Under the pieces are notes generated by a model that searched no databases, was not told the origin of the DNA, and saw only the letters and a list, made by a program, of their open reading frames with translations. DNA of 52,163 nt from Caldibacillus thermoamylovorans (GTDB lineage: Bacteria > Bacillota > Bacilli > Bacillales > Caldibacillaceae), in the NCBI RefSeq assembly GCF_000751775.1, contig NZ_CCRF01000050.1, positions 1-52,163 of the forward strand, given 5' to 3'. The position numbers and the translations under genes are program-made. This document shows, in pieces, positions 24,905 to 32,868 of the stretch (its first letter is position 1; each line of letters begins with the position of its first letter).

Positions 24905-25050
24905 AAATAACTCGGGATCAGTTTTATTGTCTAGCTCCGAGCGCCCGCTTATATCCATTCAAAAAAGTTAAAAAATGGGAACTGTTTTACATAAAAAAGT
25001 TGAAAATGGGGATTCATAGGAATGGTACAGAAAACAAGAAGGGATTTTAT

Positions 25051-25407
25051 TTGAGTAACTTAGAATGGTTGTCTCGAATTGAACAAGCAATCAGTATAAG
25101 CTTACCTGAAGTGAGTGCAAAATTTGATGACTACGAAATTCGGTTAACCGTGAATACGACGAAAAAACACCCGTCACTATCTTTTTATACAGAGATAGAT
25201 ACAAAGATTTTTGAATTTTGCACCATTTACTTCGATCCGGTAAATCAAGAACTTTATTCTTACTATTGGAATGAGGATTTTGAATTAAATTCAAAAATTC
25301 TTTTTACTGAGTTGGAAGAGATCATTGACTTTATCTATGATGCATTTTTTGACTTTTTGGATCATGTTGAGGAAGATGACGAAAACGAGCAAGTGGAAAG
25401 CAGTTAA
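25051..25407 (+). CDS. Hypothetical acidic protein, upstream part of an interrupted frame
   Basis: 118 residues, not recognised. The body (about 1-100) has mixed alpha/beta composition rich in Phe/Tyr, followed by an acidic tail HVEEDDENEQVESS. TTG at 25051 follows AAGAAGGGA (25037-25043) by about eight bases. The TAA at 25405-25407 is in frame with the next ORF, and the acidic linker continues across it (ENEELEDEF), so this and the next entry may be one gene split by a nonsense mutation. Confidence 0.6.
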   Translation: MSNLEWLSRIEQAISISLPEVSAKFDDYEIRLTVNTTKKHPSLSFYTEIDTKIFEFCTIYFDPVNQELYSYYWNEDFELNSKILFTELEEIIDFIYDAFFDFLDHVEEDDENEQVESS

Positions 25408-25419
25408 GAAAATGAAGAA

Positions 25420-25716
25420 TTGGAAGACGAATTCCCTTATAGCGAGATTGATGTTATTGAAGAAAATATTCAGTGGATTTCAAATAATAAACATTTAGAA
25501 ATTGAACAAAACTGGAACGGTGGTGACCATTTTACTATTCTTTTAAAATTAGGTGTCAATACCGAGAATGGGGACGGCTTGCTCTATCGAAGTGTGATTT
25601 TTGAGGAAGATGAGAATGAAGTACAAGAAACAAATTTCTTCTCATTTAAGGAAGAAGAGGCAGAATATGTAATCGACTTATTAAATGATTATATCCGCTA
25701 TCTAGAAAAGGAGTAA
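25420..25716 (+). CDS. Hypothetical acidic protein, downstream part of an interrupted frame
   Basis: 98 residues from a TTG at 25420, in the same frame as the preceding ORF and separated from it only by a TAA and four codons. No convincing Shine-Dalgarno precedes the TTG. Visible features: WISNNKHLEIEQNWNGGDHF, then FSFKEEEAEYVIDLLNDYIR. Not recognised. It may be the second domain of a broken protein, or be translated by reinitiation. Confidence 0.45.
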   Translation: MEDEFPYSEIDVIEENIQWISNNKHLEIEQNWNGGDHFTILLKLGVNTENGDGLLYRSVIFEEDENEVQETNFFSFKEEEAEYVIDLLNDYIRYLEKE

Positions 25717-25723
25717 GCAAAAT

Positions 25724-25767
25724 GAGTATTAGGGCTGCTCCAGGCACTTGGAACTTCCCTAATACTC
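25724..25767. other. Perfect 11-base inverted repeat
   Basis: GAGTATTAGGG and CCCTAATACTC flank a 22-base loop between two convergent units. There is no T-run on the plus strand. It probably marks the transcript ends of the acidic ORFs and the dipeptidase. Confidence 0.55.
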
Positions 25768-25802
25768 GAAACCTAACTGAATTAATAAAAGTCAAACGTT
25801 TC

Positions 25803-27176
25803 TTATAAGGATTCCGCCAGATCATACCAATAATGGCACAGTGTCTCCATCCCTTTATAAAAGTTTTCTAAATGAAAATGTTCATTGGGTGCATGAAAGT
25901 TTTCACTGGCCAAGGCAAATCCAAGCAAAACAACCGGAATATTTAATGTTTCATTAAAATCGGCAACAATCGGAATTGAGCCACCACTTCTTGTGTAAGC
26001 CACTTTTGTCCCGTAAACTTTTTCACAAGCACGTCCGGCAGATTGGATAGCCGGGTGATCAAATGGTGTTAAGAAAGGTGAACCTTGGTCAAATGGAGTG
26101 ATTTGAACGGTAACCCCTTTAGGTTTATGATTTTCAATATGTTTTACTAATAATTGAAAAATTTCTGCAGGATCTTGATTTGGAACGAGTCGGCAAGTAA
26201 TTTTTGCAGTTGCCGTATTAGGTAATACCGTTTTAATGCCCTCACCTTGAAAGCCGCTATACATGCCGTTAATTTCCAAGGTTGGACGATAAGAAGTTCG
26301 TTCATAGAAGCTATAACCGGGTTCGCCAAACAGTTCCGGTACACCAAGTTCTTGACGAATTTTTTCATCATCAGAAGGGACTTGAGCAATTGCTTTCTTT
26401 TCTTCTTCAGTAATTTCCTCAACTTTATCGTAAAATCCCTCTACTAAAATTCGACCTTCACTGTCATGAAAAGAAGCAAGAATTTCAACAAGGGCATGGG
26501 CTGGATTTTGCACTCCGCCGCCGAAACTGCCGGAATGAAGATCACTATTAGCCCCTTTGACATCAATTTGCAAACCGGTTAAGCCCCGCAGACCATAACA
26601 AATCGACGGTTTACCTTTATCAAGCATATCCGTATCAGAAATGACCAACACATCCGCTTGCAGCATTTCTTTATGGCTTTGTAAGAAAATCGGTAAGTTC
26701 GGGCTGCCAATTTCTTCTTCACCTTCGAAAATGATTTTTACATTAACAGGAAGTTTTCCGTCCGTTTGAAATAGCGCCTCAAGTGCTTTAATATGCATAA
26801 ATACTTGTCCTTTATCATCGCTGGCACCACGGGCATATATTTTTCCGTCACGGACTTCCGGGTCAAATGGAGGTGTTTCCCATAAGTTTAACGGGTCAAC
26901 CGGTTGGACATCATAATGACCATAAATAAGCACGGTCGGTTTATTTTCGGCATGAAGCCAATCTCCATATACAACAGGATTACCTTTTGTCTCCAGCACT
27001 TGAACATGTTCGAGACCAATTCTTGTCAGTTCATCACGGAGCCATTCTGCTGCTTTAAGGACATCTCCTTTATGTTCAGATAAGGCACTGATGCTGGGGA
27101 TTTTTAAAAATTCTTTTAATTGCTCCAAGTTTTCGCTTTGATGAGTTTCTAAATATTGTTGGAATGATTGTGCCAT
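25803..27176 (-). CDS. M20-family dipeptidase (CNDP/ArgE-DapE-like)
   Basis: 457-residue zinc peptidase. Metal-site motifs: GHYDVQP with His87 and Asp89, GASDDKGQ with Asp120, EGEEEIGS (151-158) with the catalytic Glu, and the C-terminal HAPNEHF. The long insert between them is the dimerisation domain. It resembles carnosinase-like cytosolic dipeptidases. No signal peptide. ATG at 27176 follows GGAGG by eight bases. Confidence 0.9.
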   Translation of the reverse strand: MAQSFQQYLETHQSENLEQLKEFLKIPSISALSEHKGDVLKAAEWLRDELTRIGLEHVQVLETKGNPVVYGDWLHAENKPTVLIYGHYDVQPVDPLNLWETPPFDPEVRDGKIYARGASDDKGQVFMHIKALEALFQTDGKLPVNVKIIFEGEEEIGSPNLPIFLQSHKEMLQADVLVISDTDMLDKGKPSICYGLRGLTGLQIDVKGANSDLHSGSFGGGVQNPAHALVEILASFHDSEGRILVEGFYDKVEEITEEEKKAIAQVPSDDEKIRQELGVPELFGEPGYSFYERTSYRPTLEINGMYSGFQGEGIKTVLPNTATAKITCRLVPNQDPAEIFQLLVKHIENHKPKGVTVQITPFDQGSPFLTPFDHPAIQSAGRACEKVYGTKVAYTRSGGSIPIVADFNETLNIPVVLLGFALASENFHAPNEHFHLENFYKGMETLCHYWYDLAESL

Positions 27177-27247
27177 TTAAAATTCCTCCATATGATTTTT
27201 GCTATTTTTGACAATTTTACTCCAAATTGGTGAGAATTTCCAGTCAC

Positions 27248-27284
27248 TAAAAAAATGACATCAAGGCGAACCTGCCGTGATGCC
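27248..27284 (-). terminator. Terminator of the cotM gene
   Basis: On the minus strand GGCATCACGGC pairs with GCCTTGATGTC around a six-base loop, then ATTTTTTTA. Confidence 0.8.
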
Positions 27285-27295
27285 TCATATTTTTA

Positions 27296-27661
27296 TTATT
27301 TATCTTTTTTGTATAATTTTATTTCAAGTATATCATGTTCAAACCGTGTATCTATCTTGAGTTCATCAATCGACATGGGAAACGTAACCGTTCGTATTTT
27401 ATAATTGTGGGAATGAGGATGATTTTTCTTGTGATCCTTTACTTTTATGGAAAGTTCTTGTCCGTTAACAGCAACATGGATATTTTCCTTTTGACAAGAC
27501 GGTAAAAGTGCCTCAACAATAAATTCATTTTCAGTTTCGAATAAGTCAATACGAAATACTGTTTCATCCAAGTAAGTTGTAAGTGGATCAAGAAAAAACT
27601 GTTCAAACCAGTTTTCAATTAATTTGGAATCAAATGGGGCGTTTTCATCTTTCCCATTCAT
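27296..27661 (-). CDS. cotM: Spore coat protein CotM (Hsp20/alpha-crystallin-like)
   Basis: 121-residue small heat-shock-like protein. ENWFEQFFLDPLTTYLDETV, then RIDLFETENEFIVEALLP, is the start of the alpha-crystallin domain. The place next to sspP and near aconitase matches B. subtilis cotM, an outer-coat protein. ATG at 27661 follows a GGGGGGA stretch; a TTG at 27676 would place that stretch inside the gene. Confidence 0.85.
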   Translation of the reverse strand: MNGKDENAPFDSKLIENWFEQFFLDPLTTYLDETVFRIDLFETENEFIVEALLPSCQKENIHVAVNGQELSIKVKDHKKNHPHSHNYKIRTVTFPMSIDELKIDTRFEHDILEIKLYKKDK

Positions 27662-27799
27662 TTTAGGTCCCCCCAAATTTGAGCTATATGAAAATATATC
27701 GTATTACCTTTATTTTACGTATCACTTATTATTTAGTGACATAAAAAATTCGTTAAATTATTTGAATTTTATATATTTGATATTGAAGACTACAACAAA

Positions 27800-27946
27800 T
27801 TACATCCCATGCCCCGGATTATTATTTTTTCTTGAATGATTTTGGTTTTTTACCTTTTTTGACCCACTTAACGGTTCGGGCTGTGTTCCATTACCATCAC
27901 CTTTTCTGGCATTTTTCCGTACGTCTGAACCATCATTTTTATTCAT
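27800..27946 (-). CDS. sspP: Small acid-soluble spore protein P
   Basis: 48 residues: [20 protein letters not shown], then [20 protein letters not shown], ending [22 protein letters not shown] is the SspP signature. ATG at 27946 follows AAGGAGGGA (27951-27959). Minor SASPs accumulate in the forespore. In B. subtilis sspO precedes sspP; no sspO-like frame is present here. Confidence 0.93.
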   Translation of the reverse strand: MNKNDGSDVRKNARKGDGNGTQPEPLSGSKKVKNQNHSRKNNNPGHGM

Positions 27947-27984
27947 TGTTTTCCCTCCTTACAATTTTAGGGGACCTTTGAGTA

Positions 27985-28014
27985 TAGCATGTTCATAAAG
28001 AATGAAAGATAATC
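27985..28014 (-). promoter_or_regulatory. Candidate sigma-G promoter of sspP
   Basis: On the minus strand GATTA (28014-28010) is 18 bases before CATGCTA (27991-27985), a full match to the CATNHTA -10 pattern and four of five at the -35 (GHATR). The transcription start would fall about 30 bases before the sspP ATG. Confidence 0.45.
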
Positions 28015-28059
28015 GAATAAAATTTTTCCTAATGAGCACGATAAAAAAGGGGTGATATT

Positions 28060-28311
28060 ATGCCTTACCATAAAAATAAACAACAGGCGTTTCAAGCGGC
28101 GGAGCAAGGAATGGAACAAGCTAGAGATATTTATCAACAGCTTGATCCGTCTTCATCGGAATACGGGCATTATCTGCAACGTTTGAAGCAGGAAATTGAT
28201 GAAACGGAACAACAACTTGAAAACGCACATGAAGTAGCTAGTGAAACGCAAAGAAAACAACTGGAGAATTACCAAGCAGAGATTGATACAATGAAACAAA
28301 ATCTAGAATAA
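28060..28311 (+). CDS. Small helical protein at the sspO position, function unknown
   Basis: 83 residues, almost entirely predicted helix and rich in Gln and Glu. MPYHKNKQQAFQAAEQGMEQ, then ARDIYQQLDPSSSEYGHYLQ, then heptad-like stretches suggest a short coiled coil. AAGGGGTGAT precedes the ATG. It may be related to YtzC/DUF2524-type proteins of Bacillus, but I am not sure. It lies where B. subtilis has sspO, in the opposite direction to sspP, and has its own terminator. Confidence 0.7.
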   Translation: MPYHKNKQQAFQAAEQGMEQARDIYQQLDPSSSEYGHYLQRLKQEIDETEQQLENAHEVASETQRKQLENYQAEIDTMKQNLE

Positions 28312-28320
28312 GCTTTTTGC

Positions 28321-28347
28321 GACTATTCCATTGGGATAGTCCTTTTT
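28321..28347 (+). terminator. Rho-independent terminator
   Basis: GACTATTCC pairs with GGGATAGTC around ATT, followed by a T-rich tail. Confidence 0.8.
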
Positions 28348-28368
28348 GAGTTTTTTTCACATTTACTG

Positions 28369-28397
28369 TTGACAAGTCTTCTTAAAAGCAGTAGAAT
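28369..28397 (+). promoter_or_regulatory. Promoter of tRNA-Lys
   Basis: TTGACA at 28369-28374, 17-base spacer, TAGAAT at 28392-28397. Transcription should start about ten bases before the tRNA. Confidence 0.85.
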
Positions 28398-28415
28398 ATT
28401 CTTTGTCAACAGAAC

Positions 28416-28488
28416 GGGGTATTAGCTCAGTTGGAAGAGCAGCTGACTCTTAATCAGCGGGTCGCAGGTTCGAGCCCTGCATGCCCCA
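28416..28488 (+). tRNA. tRNA-Lys, anticodon CTT
   Basis: 73-nt tRNA with full cloverleaf. The acceptor stem GGGGTAT pairs with ATGCCCC (one T-G). The anticodon stem GCTGA/TCAGC encloses loop CTCTTAA with anticodon CTT at 28449-28451, reading AAG. The T-loop GGTTCGAGCCC is intact. The CCA end is not encoded. It has its own promoter and terminator. Confidence 0.95.
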
Positions 28489-28500
28489 TCAAGGTAAAAA

Positions 28501-28528
28501 GCAATCAATTATTTGATTGCTTTTTTTT
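28501..28528 (+). terminator. Terminator of tRNA-Lys
   Basis: GCAATCAA pairs with TTGATTGC, followed by eight Ts. Confidence 0.9.
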
Positions 28529-28807
28529 ACTTTATAAAAAATAATAGTAAATTGACTATAGGAAGGTTTTTGTCCGGCTCCAGCCACTTTGCAATTTTTT
28601 CTGGTTGGCAGGTAATTATCGTAACATAATAGTTTTCATTTTTACTGATGGTTATTTCAGTAAAATGATAAGAAAAAATTATGTATAACAATAATATAGT
28701 CATAATTTACTTATCTTATAAATTATATTAATATAGACTAAAAGGAAAGTTATATTGGACTTCGAATGTCTAACTTTTCTACTATTTGCTTTAAGGGGGG
28801 AGTTATT

Positions 28808-31537
28808 TTGTCAAACAAAGCACTATACGATGCAAAGAAATCCTTTCAACTAAACGGAAAACGATATCATTATTATCGTCTGAAATCAATTGAAGATGCA
28901 GGGGTAGCAAAAATTTCCCGTCTACCTTATTCGATCCGGGTATTACTTGAATCAGTCCTTCGACAAGTAGATGGACGTGTCATTACAAAGGAACACGTTG
29001 ACCATTTGGCAAAATGGGGTTCTGATGAAGTGAAGGATGCCGAAGTACCGTTCAAACCTTCACGAGTAATCTTACAAGACTTTACCGGAGTTCCTGCTGT
29101 AGTTGATCTTGCTTCGCTCAGAAAGGCAATGGCAGATCTTGGTGGTGATCCAGATCAAATCAATCCGGAAATACCGGTTGATCTAGTTATTGACCATTCA
29201 GTACAAGTTGATAAGTACGGAACAAATGATGCATTGCGTTTAAATATGGAACTCGAATTTAAGCGTAATGCAGAACGTTATCAGTTCCTGAGCTGGGCAC
29301 AAAAAGCATTTGATAATTACCGGGCTGTACCACCGGCCACAGGTATTGTTCACCAAGTGAATTTGGAATATTTGGCCAATGTTGTTCATGCTGTGGAAGA
29401 AGGCGATGGAGAATATATCGCATTCCCTGATACGTTAGTAGGTACTGATTCTCATACGACAATGATTAACGGTATTGGTGTACTTGGTTGGGGTGTCGGC
29501 GGTATTGAAGCGGAAGCAGGGATGCTCGGACAACCGTCTTATTTCCCTATCCCGGAAGTCATTGGTGTTAAATTGACAAATCAATTGCCAAACGGCGCAA
29601 CAGCAACAGATTTAGCTTTAAAAGTAACGCAAATTTTACGGCAAAAAGGGGTAGTTGGGAAGTTTGTCGAGTTCTTCGGACCGGGTGTATCAACATTGCC
29701 GCTTGCTGATCGGGCAACCATTGCCAATATGGCACCTGAATACGGGGCTACTTGCGGTTTCTTCCCGGTTGATGAAGAATCTTTGTCATACTTACGGCTC
29801 ACCGGACGCAGTGAGGAACATATTGAATTAGTAAAAACTTATTTACAAAATAATGATCTATTCTTTACACCGGAAAATGAAGAACCGGTTTATACCGATG
29901 TTATTGAGCTTGATTTATCAACAATTGAAGCAAATCTTTCCGGGCCAAAACGTCCGCAAGATTTAATTCCATTGTCAAAAATGAAAGAAGCATTTCATAC
30001 AGCAATTAGTGCACCTGCCGGTAACCAAGGCTTCGGCTTAAAACCTGAAGAATTAGATAAAGAAACAACAGTTACTTTCGCCGATGGGTCCAATGTAAAA
30101 ATGAAAACCGGTGCTGTTGCCATCGCAGCAATTACGAGCTGTACAAATACATCGAACCCGTATGTTATGCTAGGCGCCGGACTTGTTGCGAAAAAAGCTG
30201 TTGAAAAAGGTTTACAGCCACCGAAATATGTTAAAACGTCTTTGGCACCAGGTTCAAAAGTTGTTACCGGTTATTTAAGAGATTCCGGCTTATTACCTTA
30301 TTTAGAACAAATCGGTTTCAATCTTGTCGGTTATGGTTGTACAACATGTATTGGTAACTCTGGTCCGCTTTTACCTGAAATTGAAAAAGCTGTAAGTGAT
30401 GCAGACCTTTTAGTTACATCCGTTTTATCCGGTAACCGTAACTTTGAAGGACGAATTCATCCACTAGTTAAGGCTAACTATTTAGCTTCACCGCCTCTTG
30501 TTGTTGCCTATGCTTTGGCCGGATCAGTGGATATCGATCTTCTAAACGATCCAATCGGTAAAGATAAAGACGGAAATGATGTTTTCTTGAAAGACATTTG
30601 GCCGACAACAGATGAGGTAAACGATTATGTAAAACGTACAGTTACACCGGAATTATTCCGCAAACAATATGAACATGTTTTCGATGATAATGAACGGTGG
30701 AATGCCATTGAAACGAGTGATGATCCGTTATACAATTGGGATTCGGATTCAACATATATTCAAAACCCGCCATTCTTTGAAAACTTGAAACCGGAACCTG
30801 ATGAAGTAAAACCATTAACCGGTATGAGAGTAGTTGGTAAATTTGGCGATTCTGTCACAACTGACCATATTTCTCCGGCAGGATCAATCGGAATGAATAC
30901 ACCAGCCGGAAAATATTTAAGAGAAAAAGGTGTTGAACCACGTGATTTCAACTCTTATGGTTCTCGTCGCGGTAACCATGAAGTAATGATGCGCGGAACT
31001 TTTGCAAATATCAGGATCCGTAACCAAATTGCACTGGGAACAGAAGGCGGCTATACAACTTACTGGCCGACCGGTGAAGTTATGTCAATTTATGATGCTT
31101 GCATGAAATATAAAGAAAAAGGTGTTGGACTTGTTGTTCTTGCCGGTAATGATTACGGTATGGGATCATCACGTGACTGGGCGGCGAAAGGTACGAATTT
31201 ACTTGGAATTAAAACTGTTATTGCCCAAAGCTTTGAACGGATTCACCGCTCCAACCTTGTATTGATGGGTGTTTTACCATTACAATTTAAACAAGGTGAA
31301 AGTGCGGATACACTTGGTTTAACTGGAAATGAAATCATTGATGTTCATATTGATGAACATGTCAAACCACGTGATTTTGTAAAAGTTACTGCGAAAAAAG
31401 AAAATGGCGATGTTATTGAATTTGAAGCACTTGTTCGTTTCGACTCGGAAGTTGAAATTGATTACTATCGCCACGGCGGTATTTTGCAAATGGTATTACG
31501 TGAAAAACTACAGAAAAAAGCAGTTACGAAAAACTAA
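28808..31537 (+). CDS. acnA: Aconitate hydratase (aconitase A)
   Basis: TCA-cycle enzyme interconverting citrate and isocitrate through a [4Fe-4S] cluster. 909 residues, the same length as B. subtilis CitB. Cluster cysteines Cys445 (SCTNTSNP), Cys511 and Cys514 ([10 protein letters not shown]). The C-terminal swivel domain carries [12 protein letters not shown] and [15 protein letters not shown] at 28808 follows AAGGGGGG (28793-28800). No clear CcpC-type dyad is visible in the AT-rich leader (28530-28790). In B. subtilis the apo-protein also binds RNA. Confidence 0.97.
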   Translation: MSNKALYDAKKSFQLNGKRYHYYRLKSIEDAGVAKISRLPYSIRVLLESVLRQVDGRVITKEHVDHLAKWGSDEVKDAEVPFKPSRVILQDFTGVPAVVDLASLRKAMADLGGDPDQINPEIPVDLVIDHSVQVDKYGTNDALRLNMELEFKRNAERYQFLSWAQKAFDNYRAVPPATGIVHQVNLEYLANVVHAVEEGDGEYIAFPDTLVGTDSHTTMINGIGVLGWGVGGIEAEAGMLGQPSYFPIPEVIGVKLTNQLPNGATATDLALKVTQILRQKGVVGKFVEFFGPGVSTLPLADRATIANMAPEYGATCGFFPVDEESLSYLRLTGRSEEHIELVKTYLQNNDLFFTPENEEPVYTDVIELDLSTIEANLSGPKRPQDLIPLSKMKEAFHTAISAPAGNQGFGLKPEELDKETTVTFADGSNVKMKTGAVAIAAITSCTNTSNPYVMLGAGLVAKKAVEKGLQPPKYVKTSLAPGSKVVTGYLRDSGLLPYLEQIGFNLVGYGCTTCIGNSGPLLPEIEKAVSDADLLVTSVLSGNRNFEGRIHPLVKANYLASPPLVVAYALAGSVDIDLLNDPIGKDKDGNDVFLKDIWPTTDEVNDYVKRTVTPELFRKQYEHVFDDNERWNAIETSDDPLYNWDSDSTYIQNPPFFENLKPEPDEVKPLTGMRVVGKFGDSVTTDHISPAGSIGMNTPAGKYLREKGVEPRDFNSYGSRRGNHEVMMRGTFANIRIRNQIALGTEGGYTTYWPTGEVMSIYDACMKYKEKGVGLVVLAGNDYGMGSSRDWAAKGTNLLGIKTVIAQSFERIHRSNLVLMGVLPLQFKQGESADTLGLTGNEIIDVHIDEHVKPRDFVKVTAKKENGDVIEFEALVRFDSEVEIDYYRHGGILQMVLREKLQKKAVTKN

Positions 31538-31550
31538 TTCATATTATCTT

Positions 31551-31583
31551 TAACCTGTCCTTTATAGAAGGGCAGGTTTTTTT
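31551..31583 (+). terminator. Terminator of acnA
   Basis: AACCTGTCC pairs with GGGCAGGTT (one T-G), then a T7 run. Confidence 0.85.
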
Positions 31584-31587
31584 ATAC

Positions 31588-31825
31588 GTTAAGAAAGTAT
31601 AAATTTCCAGCAAAGAAGTGAATTCGACGTAGTTGGAAATTTTAAGAATTAAGTATAAGTGCATAAGGAAAGCTTCAATGGACAACATCGCAGCCGAAAA
31701 AATTTTATATTTTTTCGGTGAACTAGAGAAGCTTCGGTAGCATTACCTCGCAAGCGAAAATGTATTTTCGCTGACTACGGCTTTGCTTTCGCCTAAAGGC
31801 TCGGCAATCGCCGAGTTTTCTTTAA
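31588..31825 (+). repeat. R2 dispersed repeat, copy 2 (expanded)
   Basis: Starts TTAAGAAAGTATAAATTTCC and ends CTACGGCTTTGCTTTCGCC, then CTCGGCAATCGCCGAG plus TTTTCTTT as in the other copies. About 130 extra bases with small hairpins (GCAGCCGAAAAA...TTTTTCGGTG, GCGAAAATGTATTTTCGC) are inserted in the middle. Confidence 0.75.
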
Positions 31826-31925
31826 TTTTTTCTAAATCAACAAAAAAATGTCAAATTTTTGTCATAATTTAGCGAGCTTTTGTCAATAATATGTGATATT
31901 ATGAATATAAAGGAGTGTGAGAAAA

Positions 31926-32057
31926 TTGGGAAAAAGTAGAAATCGCTCATTTTCCGAACTTGTTAAACAAAATAAATCACAAATTTTAAAGGATCAGGAA
32001 ATTATGGAAAAAATTGAAAGAAAAATTGAAGAAAAACAAATAAAAAAGGCAGAATAA
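31926..32057 (+). CDS. FbpB-like small basic protein
   Basis: 43 residues from TTG: MGKSRNRSFSELVKQNKSQI, then LKDQEIMEKIERKIEEKQIK and KAE. RSFSELVKQNK..IL.D...M.KIE resembles FbpB, the Fur-regulated basic protein that helps the FsrA sRNA in the iron-sparing response. AGGAG (31911-31915) lies ten bases before the TTG; an in-frame GTG at 31917 is too close to it. Upstream, ATAATAT-GTG-ATATTAT (31886-31902) is a perfect dyad, though not a standard Fur 7-1-7 box. A link to iron control of the adjacent aconitase gene is attractive but unproven. Confidence 0.65.
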   Translation: MGKSRNRSFSELVKQNKSQILKDQEIMEKIERKIEEKQIKKAE

Positions 32058-32065
32058 ATTTTGGA

Positions 32066-32101
32066 AAAAATGTAAGCGTCGACATTGCTTACATTTTTTT
32101 C
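32066..32101 (+). terminator. Terminator after the FbpB-like gene
   Basis: AAATGTAAGC pairs with GCTTACATTT and is followed by Ts. Confidence 0.85.
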
Positions 32102-32137
32102 TTTACATAACCGGTTGTATTAGATACAAGATAAATA

Positions 32138-32270
32138 AAGTGTAGGGTATCTCCACACGGATGGTTAGTTGAACCAATCGGACGCATGCGGGCAGCCCGT
32201 CCACATTTAACTTCTTTCTAAACTCGAAAATCTTGAGATGGGAGCTTATTGCCCGTTAAGGCGGGATAAA
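32138..32270 (-). repeat. R1 dispersed structured repeat, copy 6
   Basis: Minus-strand copy ending 14 bases before sspN. On the minus strand: TTTTATCCCGCCTTAACGGG, CCCATCTCAAGATTTTCG, a central GACGGGCTGCCCGC stretch, GCGTCCGATTGGTTCAAC, TAACCATCC, and a worn terminal hairpin ending CACTTTATT. Confidence 0.82.
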
Positions 32271-32284
32271 AGAGGAGGGATAAG

Positions 32285-32428
32285 ATGAGTAATCCAAAAA
32301 GGAACGCTAAAGCATACCAACCGGACCATATCGGAATGCAGACAAGGAAATACGGAGGAAACAAAGGGAAGAAAATGCAAGATCAATCCGGTCAGCATGC
32401 TCAAGTAATTCAAACAAAAGGGGAATAA
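32285..32428 (+). CDS. sspN: Small acid-soluble spore protein N
   Basis: 47 residues: [20 protein letters not shown], then [20 protein letters not shown] and VIQTKGE. NKGKKM.D.SGQ.....QTKGE matches SspN. ATG at 32285 follows GAGGAGGGA (32272-32280). As in B. subtilis it is followed by tlp. The R1 copy directly upstream occupies the space where its promoter would be expected. Confidence 0.93.
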   Translation: MSNPKRNAKAYQPDHIGMQTRKYGGNKGKKMQDQSGQHAQVIQTKGE

Positions 32429-32528
32429 CGCCAAATTACTTATTCAATTTTATTGTATTCGTATAGTTTTCCGATAACTGTTAAAAATAAGATAGAACCT
32501 TTATTACATCAAGGAGGGGCTAAATTGA

Positions 32529-32750
32529 ATGAATCATACTCCGAAACCGGATGATCGGTCTGATAATGTAGAAAAACTGCAAAATATGGTACAAAATACA
32601 ATTGAAAATATTCATGAGGCTGAACAATCTATGAAAACAGCTAGTGAGGAACAACAGCAACAAATTCGTAACAAAAATGAACGTCGGCGAGAAAGCATTG
32701 CGGCTATGCGGGATGAAATTAAAGATGAATACCATTCGCAACACGAGTAA
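32529..32750 (+). CDS. tlp: Small acid-soluble spore protein Tlp (thioredoxin-like)
   Basis: 73 residues. PDDRSDNVEKLQNMVQNTIE is nearly identical to B. subtilis Tlp; the rest is a charged helix. AAGGAGGGG (32511-32519) precedes the ATG at 32529. A forespore protein of unknown biochemical role. Confidence 0.93.
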   Translation: MNHTPKPDDRSDNVEKLQNMVQNTIENIHEAEQSMKTASEEQQQQIRNKNERRRESIAAMRDEIKDEYHSQHE

Positions 32751-32868
32751 TTAGGTACTATAGGGAGGTCTTGACGATCTCCCGTTTTGTTTTCATTGTC
32801 TTAATTTGCATTGGAAACCTTTTCAAAAGTATAATAAGTGAAAATAGCATTAGAAAGTGATTTATATT

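Noticed and set aside
28015-28043. Sigma-G-like pair GAATA-17-CACGATA before the 28060 gene
   Set aside because: The start of transcription would fall inside the Shine-Dalgarno, so it is unlikely to be functional.
28530-28790. CcpC-type ATAA-N7-TTAT dyad upstream of acnA
   Set aside because: Several ATAA and TTAT occur but with spacings of 1, 5 or 10 bases; none fits, and the region is simply AT-rich.
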